Source of the DNA: Bacteroidota bacterium
GTDB lineage: Bacteria; Bacteroidota; Bacteroidia; NS11-12g; UBA955
DNA: 5,184 nt
Direction: 5' to 3'
NCBI GenBank assembly: GCA_947450015.1
Contig: CANFUB010000205.1
Span: forward strand, 1 to 5,184
Each line of letters begins with the position of its first letter. The first letter of the stretch is position 1. Both the position numbers and the translations under genes were made by a program. Under the pieces are notes generated by a model that worked only from the letters and a program-made list of their open reading frames with translations, searched no databases and had not been told where the DNA came from. Below, one piece after another: positions 1-5,184 of the stretch.

Positions 1-1233
1 CCCAGCGGTTTCGATACCTAAGCTCAAAGGCGTAACATCTAATAGCAATAAATCTTTCCGATTGCCTGCCAAAATATCAGCCTCAATGGCTGCCCCTAAG
101 GCCACCACTTCATCTGGATTCAATTCGTTGTGCACTTGGTTCTTCTTGAAAAAAGCCTTCACTGCATCAACCACTGCTGGTACACGTGTACTACCGCCCA
201 CCATGACAATCTCGTTTATATCTGTTAAACTAACCTCGGCATCTCTCACAGCCATTTTACAACATGCAATGGTTCTGGATACAATTTCTGAAATAGCTAA
301 ATTAAATTCTTCTATCGTATATTTAAATTGGTGTTTATTGCCTTCAATTTCCAATTCACAATCTACTTCATTATTCGTAGACAAATGTTTTTTTACTTGC
401 TCGGCTTGTAAGCGAATGGACTGATAAAGCGATTTATTTTTCTCGAGGGTTTCTATTGACAATCCAAACTTTTGGCACCATTGCATAACGATGGCTCTGT
501 CAAAATCATCACCACCTGTATAGGTATCACCATTGGTAGCCAATACTTCGAACACACCTTGTTCAATTCTTAGAATGGTAATATCAAAAGTACCACCACC
601 TAAATCATATACAGCAATGCATTTATTTTCATCTTTATTTAAACCGATACCATAAGCCAAACTGGCTGCCGTTGGTTCGTTTACAATGCGCAATACATCG
701 AGACCAGCAATTTTGCCGGCATCGCGGGTGGCTTGACGCTGACTATCGTTAAAATAGGCAGGCACAGTAATGACTGCTTTTTTAATTGAGGTGTTCAATA
801 CCGCTTCGGCATTTTCTTTTAAAGCTTTTAAAATGAAGGCTGATAATTCAATTGGATTATAGAATTTACCATTCATTTCAACGCGAATCATGGCCTTGGT
901 TTCGTCTTCAATGATGCGATAACCGTAGCTATTGGCGTGTGCCTGAATATCGGTATAGGAGCGACCGAGCAATCGTTTTACAGAATAAATGGTGTTTTGC
1001 GGATCGGTGATTAAGTGCGGTTTTGCAGCATTCCCCACTTTAATTTCTCCGTTGGGATTGAAATACAAAATGGAAGGCACAATGGTAGCATCGGATTTTG
1101 AAAGGCAATACGGTTGACCATTTTTAGCATCGATTATGGCCACCAAACTGTTGGTAGTCCCTAAATCGATTCCTATAATGATATCTGCTTTTTTTACAGA
1201 TCCGTCTTTTATGTTTATACTTATTCTGGCCAA
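1..1233 (-). CDS. hscA: Hsp70-family chaperone, HscA-like, 3' end outside window
   Basis: This is an ATP-dependent Hsp70 chaperone, most like HscA, which in known systems acts with the J-protein HscB on the scaffold IscU to help transfer Fe-S clusters in the cytoplasm. The 411 visible residues hold the whole nucleotide-binding domain: phosphate motif IGIDLGTTNS (20-29), catalytic-type Lys86 in SVKRLLGR, VPAYFNDSQRQAT (157-169), NEPTAAS (185-191), DLGGGTFDIT (210-219), MVGGSTRVP (344-352), and the hydrophobic linker DLLLLDV (394-400) leading into TPLSLGIET. The substrate-binding domain is beyond the left edge; E. coli HscA is about 616 residues. HscA rather than DnaK is favoured by GVFEVLATNGD followed by GGDDFD, by a lobe-II helical segment shorter than in DnaK, and by the Bacteroidota-type N-terminus ARISINI before the ATPase core (from memory, not a search). 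The start is TTG at 1233: a TAG lies five codons upstream and the first in-frame ATG is codon 115. A specialised DnaK paralogue is the main alternative. Neighbouring hscB or isc genes are not visible. Confidence 0.85.
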   Translation of the reverse strand, partial: MARISINIKDGSVKKADIIIGIDLGTTNSLVAIIDAKNGQPYCLSKSDATIVPSILYFNPNGEIKVGNAAKPHLITDPQNTIYSVKRLLGRSYTDIQAHANSYGYRIIEDETKAMIRVEMNGKFYNPIELSAFILKALKENAEAVLNTSIKKAVITVPAYFNDSQRQATRDAGKIAGLDVLRIVNEPTAASLAYGIGLNKDENKCIAVYDLGGGTFDITILRIEQGVFEVLATNGDTYTGGDDFDRAIVMQWCQKFGLSIETLEKNKSLYQSIRLQAEQVKKHLSTNNEVDCELEIEGNKHQFKYTIEEFNLAISEIVSRTIACCKMAVRDAEVSLTDINEIVMVGGSTRVPAVVDAVKAFFKKNQVHNELNPDEVVALGAAIEADILAGNRKDLLLLDVTPLSLGIETAG

Positions 1234-1258
1234 AGGAGGTGCTTTCTAATGAGGGAGA

Positions 1259-1266
1259 CAAAATTA
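1259..1266 (-). promoter_or_regulatory. Candidate -7 element for the HscA-like gene
   Basis: On the minus strand, 1266 to 1259 reads TAATTTTG, an exact TAnnTTTG match, 26 bases upstream of the TTG start. No clear TTTG or TTG exists at the expected -33 distance (about 1286-1290), where the strand reads GTGTTTTA, so the promoter may be weak. The implied leader would be about 20 bases. Confidence 0.42.
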
Positions 1267-1357
1267 ACTAAAAATGGTTTTATAAAACACCTTAAATAAA
1301 AAAATTAGTAACATCATAAAAGGTCATTACAGATGTATTTTAAAGAGAAAGGGCGAA

Positions 1358-1389
1358 TTTGAATTTGATAGAAATTATTTCTACCTTTG
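1358..1389 (+). promoter_or_regulatory. Bacteroidota-type promoter for the secreted-protein gene
   Basis: The -7 element TACCTTTG (1382-1389) matches the Bacteroidota consensus TAnnTTTG exactly. A TTTG at 1358-1361 lies 20 bases upstream, close to the usual 19, and serves as -33. A second TTTG at 1364-1367 gives only a 14-base spacer and is too close. Transcription should start a few bases downstream of 1389, giving a leader of about 60-65 bases before ATG 1459. Confidence 0.72.
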
Positions 1390-1458
1390 TTAGACAGACC
1401 ATTACAAAGATTTCAAAACCATTAGGCAACGAATCTTATTTTTTTGTGTCCCATTTAT

Positions 1459-1518
1459 ATGAAAAGACTACTACCCCTCTTTATCTTCTTTGTTTTAGGT
1501 TTTCAACCCTTAAGCGCT
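1459..1518 (+). other. Sec signal peptide of the secreted protein
   Basis: The first 20 residues have the classic layout: a positive start (MKR), a hydrophobic core (LLPLFIFFVLGF), and a small-residue cleavage site LSA before VSP. Cleavage after Ala20 is the likely choice. This fits a Sec substrate that is then handed to the type IX system. There is no Cys after the hydrophobic core, so this is not a lipoprotein signal. Confidence 0.88.
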
Positions 1519-4500
1519 GTTTCTCCAATTGGTGGGGAAGTTTATTACCGACACTTAAAGAACTTAGAATACGAAGTTACCATTATGGCTTACAGGGATT
1601 GCCGCGCAACCCCAATGGGCATGATGGATTTGTATATTACAAATGATTCCTTTTATGTGATTACCAAAACCACAAGGGTAAAGATTGAGGACATTGCCAC
1701 TTATTGTCCTACAAAAGTTTGTAATCCATCTAATTCTACAGGTTCTGCTCAAGGTGTTGAGGTCCATTATTATTTAGATACCATTGATTTTAATTCTGGG
1801 GTCTACAAAAAATTTATTTCTAAAAATTATTGTACGGTCAATTTCGCCTTGTACACTTGTTGCAGAAATGGCTCTATTTTAACCGTAACTCCTAGTGGCT
1901 TATTTGTTGATGCTATGTTGAATCTATGCACGGCCGTAAAATCACCTATTGTTACACCGCGTTTTTTAAACCAACCGCAATTCATGTTATCGTGTAATCA
2001 AACTTACAGTGAATCCTACTTGGCAGATGGACAGTTAGCCGGCGACTCATTGGGTTACGAACTTGTAAAAGCGCAAGAATTTTACAAATATGATTGCAGT
2101 TATCAAGGAAGCTATACTGAGAAAATGCCATTGACACCTTATTGCATCCCAATTGGAAGTGTTAACTGTGTTCCAAGTGCTGTAAATCTACCTGTGAGAG
2201 GAATGAATTTTAATCCTAAAAATGGCAATTTCATTGTCACACCAACCCATTGTGCAGAAGTGGCAGTGATTGTAGTTCAAGTAAATATCTATCGAAAAGA
2301 TAGCGGTAAATACAAACGCATTGGTTATGTAAAACGCGATATGTTGCATGTTACTTATAAAACAACGATTAACAAACCAAGTCTGCTCACCTACCGCGAT
2401 TATCAAATTAAAGCCCGCGAAAATACTTGTATTGACATTAAAATAAAAGATGATACCACCGCTAAAAACAAGGACACCGTAAAAGTAATCATCAAAAAAT
2501 TTCCAAAATATGGTCAACTTAGTTTACTAGATTCCAATGCGCGTGAAAAGACCTTGCACTATTGTTGGAATGTAACGGATGCCAATTACATCGACAAATT
2601 AGAAGACAATCTAACGCTTTATGCCTATGACAAGGCCTGTACTTCTGGTCAAGCAATTGCAACGACCATTAATTTCAAAGCGGTTGCACCTGATTCTTTA
2701 ACCACGATTAATGTCAAAACATTTTACGACATTAATAAAAATGGTAAACGCGAAACTGGCGAGCCTTATCGTAGTGCACCTATCCTATTCAACAGGAATG
2801 GCACATTGAGTTTATTTAACACGGATGCTAATGGCAGCCTTATTCAAAAACCATTGTATGGCAGTTTTAAAATCGAGCATCGCAGAAACCAATTCACATA
2901 CTCAACCAATAACATCGCTGTATTTAAAGGTCAATTTGATAGCACCTATACCCTCGAACTTGGCTTTAATTATTCGCAAGGGATTAAGGGTCGCGTGTTC
3001 GAAGACGTGAATAACAACTGTACCTACGAGCAAGGTACCGACTTGTTATTAAGCGGTGTTAAAATCAATGCAGTGAATGAAAATGCAGCTGCATTTACCG
3101 ATGGCAGAGGCGAATTTTTATTCAATAGCAAGCTTGGCAATTACAAGCTTGAAATAGATCCTCAACTGGCCTATAAAACAAGTTGTTTTAGCAGTGTTGC
3201 AGTGTTGATTCAAAAGGACTCTCAATCGCTCATTTATGATTTTCCTGTAAGAAAGAGAACCAATTTCAAAGACCTTAAAATAGGACTTAAACCGGTAGCA
3301 CACATTCGCAACAATGCCGGCTTTGCGCAAGAATTGACCGTTGAGAATGTTGGGAACACCAATGTTTCTCGCTTCTACATTGCTTTATTGCCTTCAAAGA
3401 AATTGCAACAATTTAGTTCTGTAGCAAGCAATACCATTTATAATGATACAATATTTTGGCTCATCGATTCGATGCCTAAGGGTACTAAAAAAACAATTGC
3501 ATTTAATCACAGTATCACCAAAGCCAATTATACCGCTGGCGAAATATTGAATTATAAAGCATGGGCATTTGTAGAAGACAGTGTGATGGCTAACAATTTT
3601 TATGCATTAAATGAAATAATAAAAGACAGTGGCTGTTGCAGTGTTTCTGAAAAACGCAGCTATGCCCCTCGAAGGTATTATCCAATTGAAAAAACCATTA
3701 CTTATAACCTCAATTTCTATCCGAGTAACTTGAGTAAAATGGTCTACCTAACAGATACCATAGATGATAACCGTTTCGACCTACAAACCTTGCAATTATT
3801 GGGTACTCCATTGAGTCATACCATTTATCTTAATAAAAATGTTTTGTATATTGATTATCAATCCAATAATTCCATTACCAATACCAATTATACTTATAGC
3901 ATAGCACTTAAAAAGGATATCACCGATAGTTTTAACGTTACAAATACAGCTTATGCATTGTTTGACAATGGTCCTACACAAAAATCAAACACCACCACCA
4001 ACACCATTCTTTCACCAATCGTTTATCCAAACTTAAGTTTGCCCGATATATGTGAAGATGCACGTTTTAACTTAGCCTTCAACACTAACTACACCCCAGA
4101 AAAAAACAACCGTTTTAAAATTTATCTTTCAGATAGTGCAGGTCAATTTAGTCAACCAAGTTTACTACTTGACACCCTAAGCAATGGCACTAACAATACC
4201 TTTAGCGTACCTACTCCAAATGTATACCTTTCTCATACCTACCAATTAAAGGTAGTGGGTACAAATCCCTCAACAGAAGCTTTTGCTAACATCCCTGCTC
4301 CAAGCATTACCATACACCCCAAGCCTCGTGTAATGTTCACTACTAATTTAAAAAGCGGATCACTTTGCTATGGTGATACCATTAAAATTCAAGCCAGCGG
4401 AGCGAATGAATATTGGTTCTTTAATTACCGAAAACCAGGTGGCACTTTTTCAAAAACAAATAGCTACAGTGAAAGACTTTTTAATACGGCCAATTACGAA

Positions 4501-5184
4501 ATAACTTTTAAATCCGACAAAGGTTGTACTGCTATCTCACCTGTAATAAGTACTGGCATTTATAACTTACCTAAAGTAAAACTCAGTGCCACAACAACTG
4601 ATTTATGTGTTGGCAATGCAATCGAGTTGAAATTTTTTGGCGCTTCAACATACGATTTGTATTTAGATGGCAACAATTTATTGACAACAGGTTTAAGCAG
4701 TTCTCCAATCATACAAACGCCACCTGTGAATCAACATTATTATACCATGGTGGGCACCGATTTATATGGCTGCAAAGACAGTAGCAACAAAGTGAAAGTT
4801 ACCACCCACCCTTTGCCGAGTCAACCGACAGTTACAAGAATTAACCGTGCACTTAAATCAAATTATTCTTTTGGCAACGAATGGCTCTTGAATGGCTTTA
4901 ATATTGACAGTGCCAAAGCACAGTATTTTTATCCGCCATTTGATACTAAATTTAGTGTGCGTCATACAGATACGAATGGCTGTCAAAGCACTTCAATAGA
5001 ATACAATGTTAATTATACAAACCTCGCTTCACATCATTTGCAGACATTAATTAAAGTATTTCCAAATCCAGCGCAAAATTTATTGACCATAGAAGCCCTG
5101 CAAGGGATGGATTATAGTTACCGATTATTTGATAGTTATGGTAAATTAACCATTGAAAATAATGGTGTAAATACAACAAGCATA
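1459..5184 (+). CDS. Large multidomain secreted/surface protein with T9SS type A sorting tail, 3' end outside window
   Basis: One open frame of 1242 codons runs to the window edge. The start is ATG 1459: it opens a clear signal peptide, and an in-frame TAG lies upstream at 1423-1425. Modules by residue: signal peptide 1-20; Cys-rich module 21-300 (GGEVYYRHL, YRDC, CCRNG, a second half ending RIGYVKRD); CWNV module 312-410; two SdrD-B-like regions with Asp/Asn loops at 424-436 and 516-528; DUF11-like module about 598-714; DUF7619-like module about 735-851; Ig-like segment about 855-950; three Ig/PKD-like units about 955-1185; T9SS sorting domain from about 1198. Such proteins cross the inner membrane by Sec and the outer membrane by T9SS, then are released or attached to the surface. 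No enzyme active site is visible, so adhesion, matrix or surface-layer roles are inferred from architecture alone. It probably lacks 25-40 C-terminal residues. The family resemblance is confident; the specific function is unknown. Confidence 0.93.
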   Translation, partial: MKRLLPLFIFFVLGFQPLSAVSPIGGEVYYRHLKNLEYEVTIMAYRDCRATPMGMMDLYITNDSFYVITKTTRVKIEDIATYCPTKVCNPSNSTGSAQGVEVHYYLDTIDFNSGVYKKFISKNYCTVNFALYTCCRNGSILTVTPSGLFVDAMLNLCTAVKSPIVTPRFLNQPQFMLSCNQTYSESYLADGQLAGDSLGYELVKAQEFYKYDCSYQGSYTEKMPLTPYCIPIGSVNCVPSAVNLPVRGMNFNPKNGNFIVTPTHCAEVAVIVVQVNIYRKDSGKYKRIGYVKRDMLHVTYKTTINKPSLLTYRDYQIKARENTCIDIKIKDDTTAKNKDTVKVIIKKFPKYGQLSLLDSNAREKTLHYCWNVTDANYIDKLEDNLTLYAYDKACTSGQAIATTINFKAVAPDSLTTINVKTFYDINKNGKRETGEPYRSAPILFNRNGTLSLFNTDANGSLIQKPLYGSFKIEHRRNQFTYSTNNIAVFKGQFDSTYTLELGFNYSQGIKGRVFEDVNNNCTYEQGTDLLLSGVKINAVNENAAAFTDGRGEFLFNSKLGNYKLEIDPQLAYKTSCFSSVAVLIQKDSQSLIYDFPVRKRTNFKDLKIGLKPVAHIRNNAGFAQELTVENVGNTNVSRFYIALLPSKKLQQFSSVASNTIYNDTIFWLIDSMPKGTKKTIAFNHSITKANYTAGEILNYKAWAFVEDSVMANNFYALNEIIKDSGCCSVSEKRSYAPRRYYPIEKTITYNLNFYPSNLSKMVYLTDTIDDNRFDLQTLQLLGTPLSHTIYLNKNVLYIDYQSNNSITNTNYTYSIALKKDITDSFNVTNTAYALFDNGPTQKSNTTTNTILSPIVYPNLSLPDICEDARFNLAFNTNYTPEKNNRFKIYLSDSAGQFSQPSLLLDTLSNGTNNTFSVPTPNVYLSHTYQLKVVGTNPSTEAFANIPAPSITIHPKPRVMFTTNLKSGSLCYGDTIKIQASGANEYWFFNYRKPGGTFSKTNSYSERLFNTANYEITFKSDKGCTAISPVISTGIYNLPKVKLSATTTDLCVGNAIELKFFGASTYDLYLDGNNLLTTGLSSSPIIQTPPVNQHYYTMVGTDLYGCKDSSNKVKVTTHPLPSQPTVTRINRALKSNYSFGNEWLLNGFNIDSAKAQYFYPPFDTKFSVRHTDTNGCQSTSIEYNVNYTNLASHHLQTLIKVFPNPAQNLLTIEALQGMDYSYRLFDSYGKLTIENNGVNTTSI
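1519..2358 (+). other. Cys-rich N-terminal module (GGEVYY...YRDC...CCRNG...KRD), residues 21-300
   Basis: From memory, this module recurs at the N-terminus of many Bacteroidota PKD-type and T9SS proteins. Its marks are GGEVYYRHL (25-33), a beta-strand ending in YRDC (45-48), a TCCRNGSI motif (134-141), and a segment where related proteins carry a DGDSLVY-like motif, here AGDSLGYEL (194-202). The second half has the pattern NGNF(I)VTPT (255-262) followed by VNIYRKDSGKYKRIGYVKRD (275-294). It contains 12 Cys (48, 83, 88, 125, 134, 135, 157, 179, 213, 229, 237, 265), which suggests several disulfides in the extracellular protein. I know no established name or function for the module. Confidence 0.6.
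2392..2688 (+). other. CWNV beta-sandwich-like module, residues 312-410
   Basis: This segment follows the N-terminal module in the order I expect from related Bacteroidota proteins: ENTCIDIKIKDD (321-332), a DTVKV strand, then HYCWNVTDA (367-375) and a final strand with YAYDKACTSGQ (388-398). The usual relatives have a CxDI...DTV...CWTP...DDAC pattern. The three Cys (324, 369, 394) match positions normally conserved there. The fold is probably an all-beta Ig or cadherin-like sandwich; this is inferred from strand pattern only. Confidence 0.55.
2701..3198 (+). repeat. Two SdrD-B-like modules with Asp/Asn-rich calcium-type loops
   Basis: Two successive beta-rich modules each begin with an acidic, Asn-rich loop: FYDINKNGKRETGEP (422-436) and FEDVNNNCTYEQGTD (514-528). 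This DxNxNGxxExGE pattern is the hallmark of SdrD B-like domains, which bind calcium in known Gram-positive adhesins. Each module also has a second NTDANG or FTDGRGEF turn, typical of these transthyretin-like folds. In the second loop the usual Gly is replaced by Cys521, which could pair with Cys576. These modules typically act as rigid stalk spacers. Confidence 0.72.
3661..4011 (+). other. DUF7619-like beta module, residues 735-851
   Basis: The module has a start YPIEKTITYNLNFYPSN, then VYLTDTIDDNRFDLQTLQLL, a short strand, LNKNVLYIDYQSNN, and a close with NTAYALFDNGPTQKSNTTTN (830-849). In relatives this reads as: typically a DPNDK lead-in, a YTIRFQNTG strand, a DTL...DL.TF strand, and a close of NTAYIYFD...TNT. 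It is preceded at about 598-714 by a DUF11-like module (strands ELTVENVGNTNVS and ILNYKAWAFVED), which is the usual upstream partner. The expected DPND signature is absent: the corresponding position reads CCSVSEKRSYAP (726-737). Confidence 0.65.
4321..5013 (+). repeat. Three tandem Ig/PKD-like units near the C-terminus
   Basis: Units of about 70-80 residues follow each other. Unit 1 (955-1034) opens with SLCYGDTIKI and closes with SDKGCTAIS; unit 2 (1035-1115) opens with DLCVGNAIEL and closes with LYGCKDSS; unit 3 (1116-1185) has NEWLLNGFNIDSAKA and closes with DTNGCQSTS. The first two have matching Cys pairs 53 and 55 residues apart (970/1023 and 1050/1105), probably intradomain disulfides. 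Unit 3 keeps only the final Cys1175. This array just before the sorting domain is common in Bacteroidota T9SS cargo. Confidence 0.7.
5050..5184 (+). other. T9SS type A C-terminal sorting domain, incomplete
   Basis: Residues 1198-1242 begin with IKVFPNPAQNLLTIEAL, the V(F/Y)PNPA...LTI signature of the Por secretion tail (type A), followed by a strand RLFDSYGKL and a polar turn. In complete family members this is followed by a DLS-LPxGxY-like motif and a final basic strand, which lie off the edge. This domain directs passage through the outer membrane and is removed or modified by the sortase-like PorU in studied species. Confidence 0.9.

Larger units (their letters stand above)
1234..1458. other. 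Divergent intergenic region between the chaperone and secreted-protein genes
   Basis: 225 bases separate the two start codons and contain no convincing gene. Visible content: a strong Bacteroidota-type promoter towards the right, a weaker candidate towards the left, a perfect 12-base palindrome (1277-1288), and A/T-rich DNA before ATG 1459 with no Shine-Dalgarno sequence. A good Shine-Dalgarno-like sequence (1232-1241) faces right and precedes a 16-codon frame (1249-1299); it overlaps the chaperone start and is likely chance. No terminator is seen, as both genes point outward. Confidence 0.75.

Noticed and set aside
62..424. Plus-strand 120-codon open frame
   Set aside because: It lies wholly antisense to the HscA-like gene, whose minus-strand frame has conserved Hsp70 motifs throughout this interval.
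1234..1458. Possible CRISPR, tRNA, small RNA or riboswitch in the intergenic region
   Set aside because: No repeated spacer structure, no cloverleaf and no conserved riboswitch core could be seen; the region is short and explained by two promoters.
1359..1646. Plus-strand 95-codon open frame
   Set aside because: It begins inside the promoter of the secreted protein and overlaps the signal peptide and first module in another frame; its product resembles nothing.
1564..1767. Minus-strand 67-codon open frame
   Set aside because: Antisense to the N-terminal module of the secreted protein, with no recognisable product.
2188..2517. Minus-strand 109-codon open frame with a hydrophobic product
   Set aside because: Antisense to a continuous plus-strand frame with conserved module motifs; the hydrophobicity is a by-product of the complement of A-rich coding DNA.
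2825..3010. Plus-strand 61-codon open frame
   Set aside because: Out-of-frame shadow within the SdrD-B-like region of the secreted protein.
3118..3330. Minus-strand 70-codon open frame
   Set aside because: Antisense shadow within the secreted protein gene.
3796..3981. Minus-strand 61-codon open frame
   Set aside because: Antisense to the DUF7619-like module, no recognisable product.
1459..5184. Possible mobile-element or defence-system component
   Set aside because: The frame is uninterrupted, has a signal peptide and T9SS tail, and shows no transposase, nuclease, ATPase or recombinase motifs; no inverted repeats flank it in the window.

Overview
The window reads as a chromosomal fragment from a Bacteroidota bacterium (flavobacteria, sphingobacteria, chitinophaga or saprospira-like; I cannot place it more closely). 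Three things support this: a very large secreted protein built from Bacteroidota modules and ending in a type IX secretion (T9SS) type A sorting tail, a good match to the Bacteroidota promoter consensus (TTTG, about 19-20 bases, TAnnTTTG), and AT-rich DNA with no Shine-Dalgarno sequence in front of the secreted protein.

There are two genes, transcribed divergently, and each runs off one end of the window. The left gene (minus strand, 1-1233) encodes the first 411 residues of an Hsp70-family chaperone that most resembles HscA, the specialised Hsp70 of iron-sulfur cluster assembly. It appears to start at TTG; the first in-frame ATG lies 114 codons later, inside the nucleotide-binding domain. 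The whole ATPase domain and the interdomain linker are present, and the substrate-binding domain is lost off the left edge.

The right gene (plus strand, 1459-5184) is a single open frame of 1242 codons for an exported surface or secreted protein. In order it has a signal peptide, a cysteine-rich N-terminal module with a CCRNG motif, a CWNV module, two SdrD-B-like Asp/Asn-rich calcium-type loops, a DUF11-like module, a DUF7619-like module that lacks its usual DPND lead-in, an Ig-like segment, three Ig/PKD-like units near the C-terminus, and the start of a T9SS type A sorting domain. Perhaps 25-40 residues are missing at the right edge.

The 225-base intergenic region (1234-1458) carries a convincing promoter for the secreted protein, a weaker candidate for the chaperone, a 12-base perfect palindrome, and a Shine-Dalgarno-like sequence with a 16-codon reading frame that is probably fortuitous. 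I see no sign of a mobile element, CRISPR array, RNA gene or defence system. The two genes need not be functionally linked; they share only a promoter region. The most interesting content is the architecture of the secreted protein.
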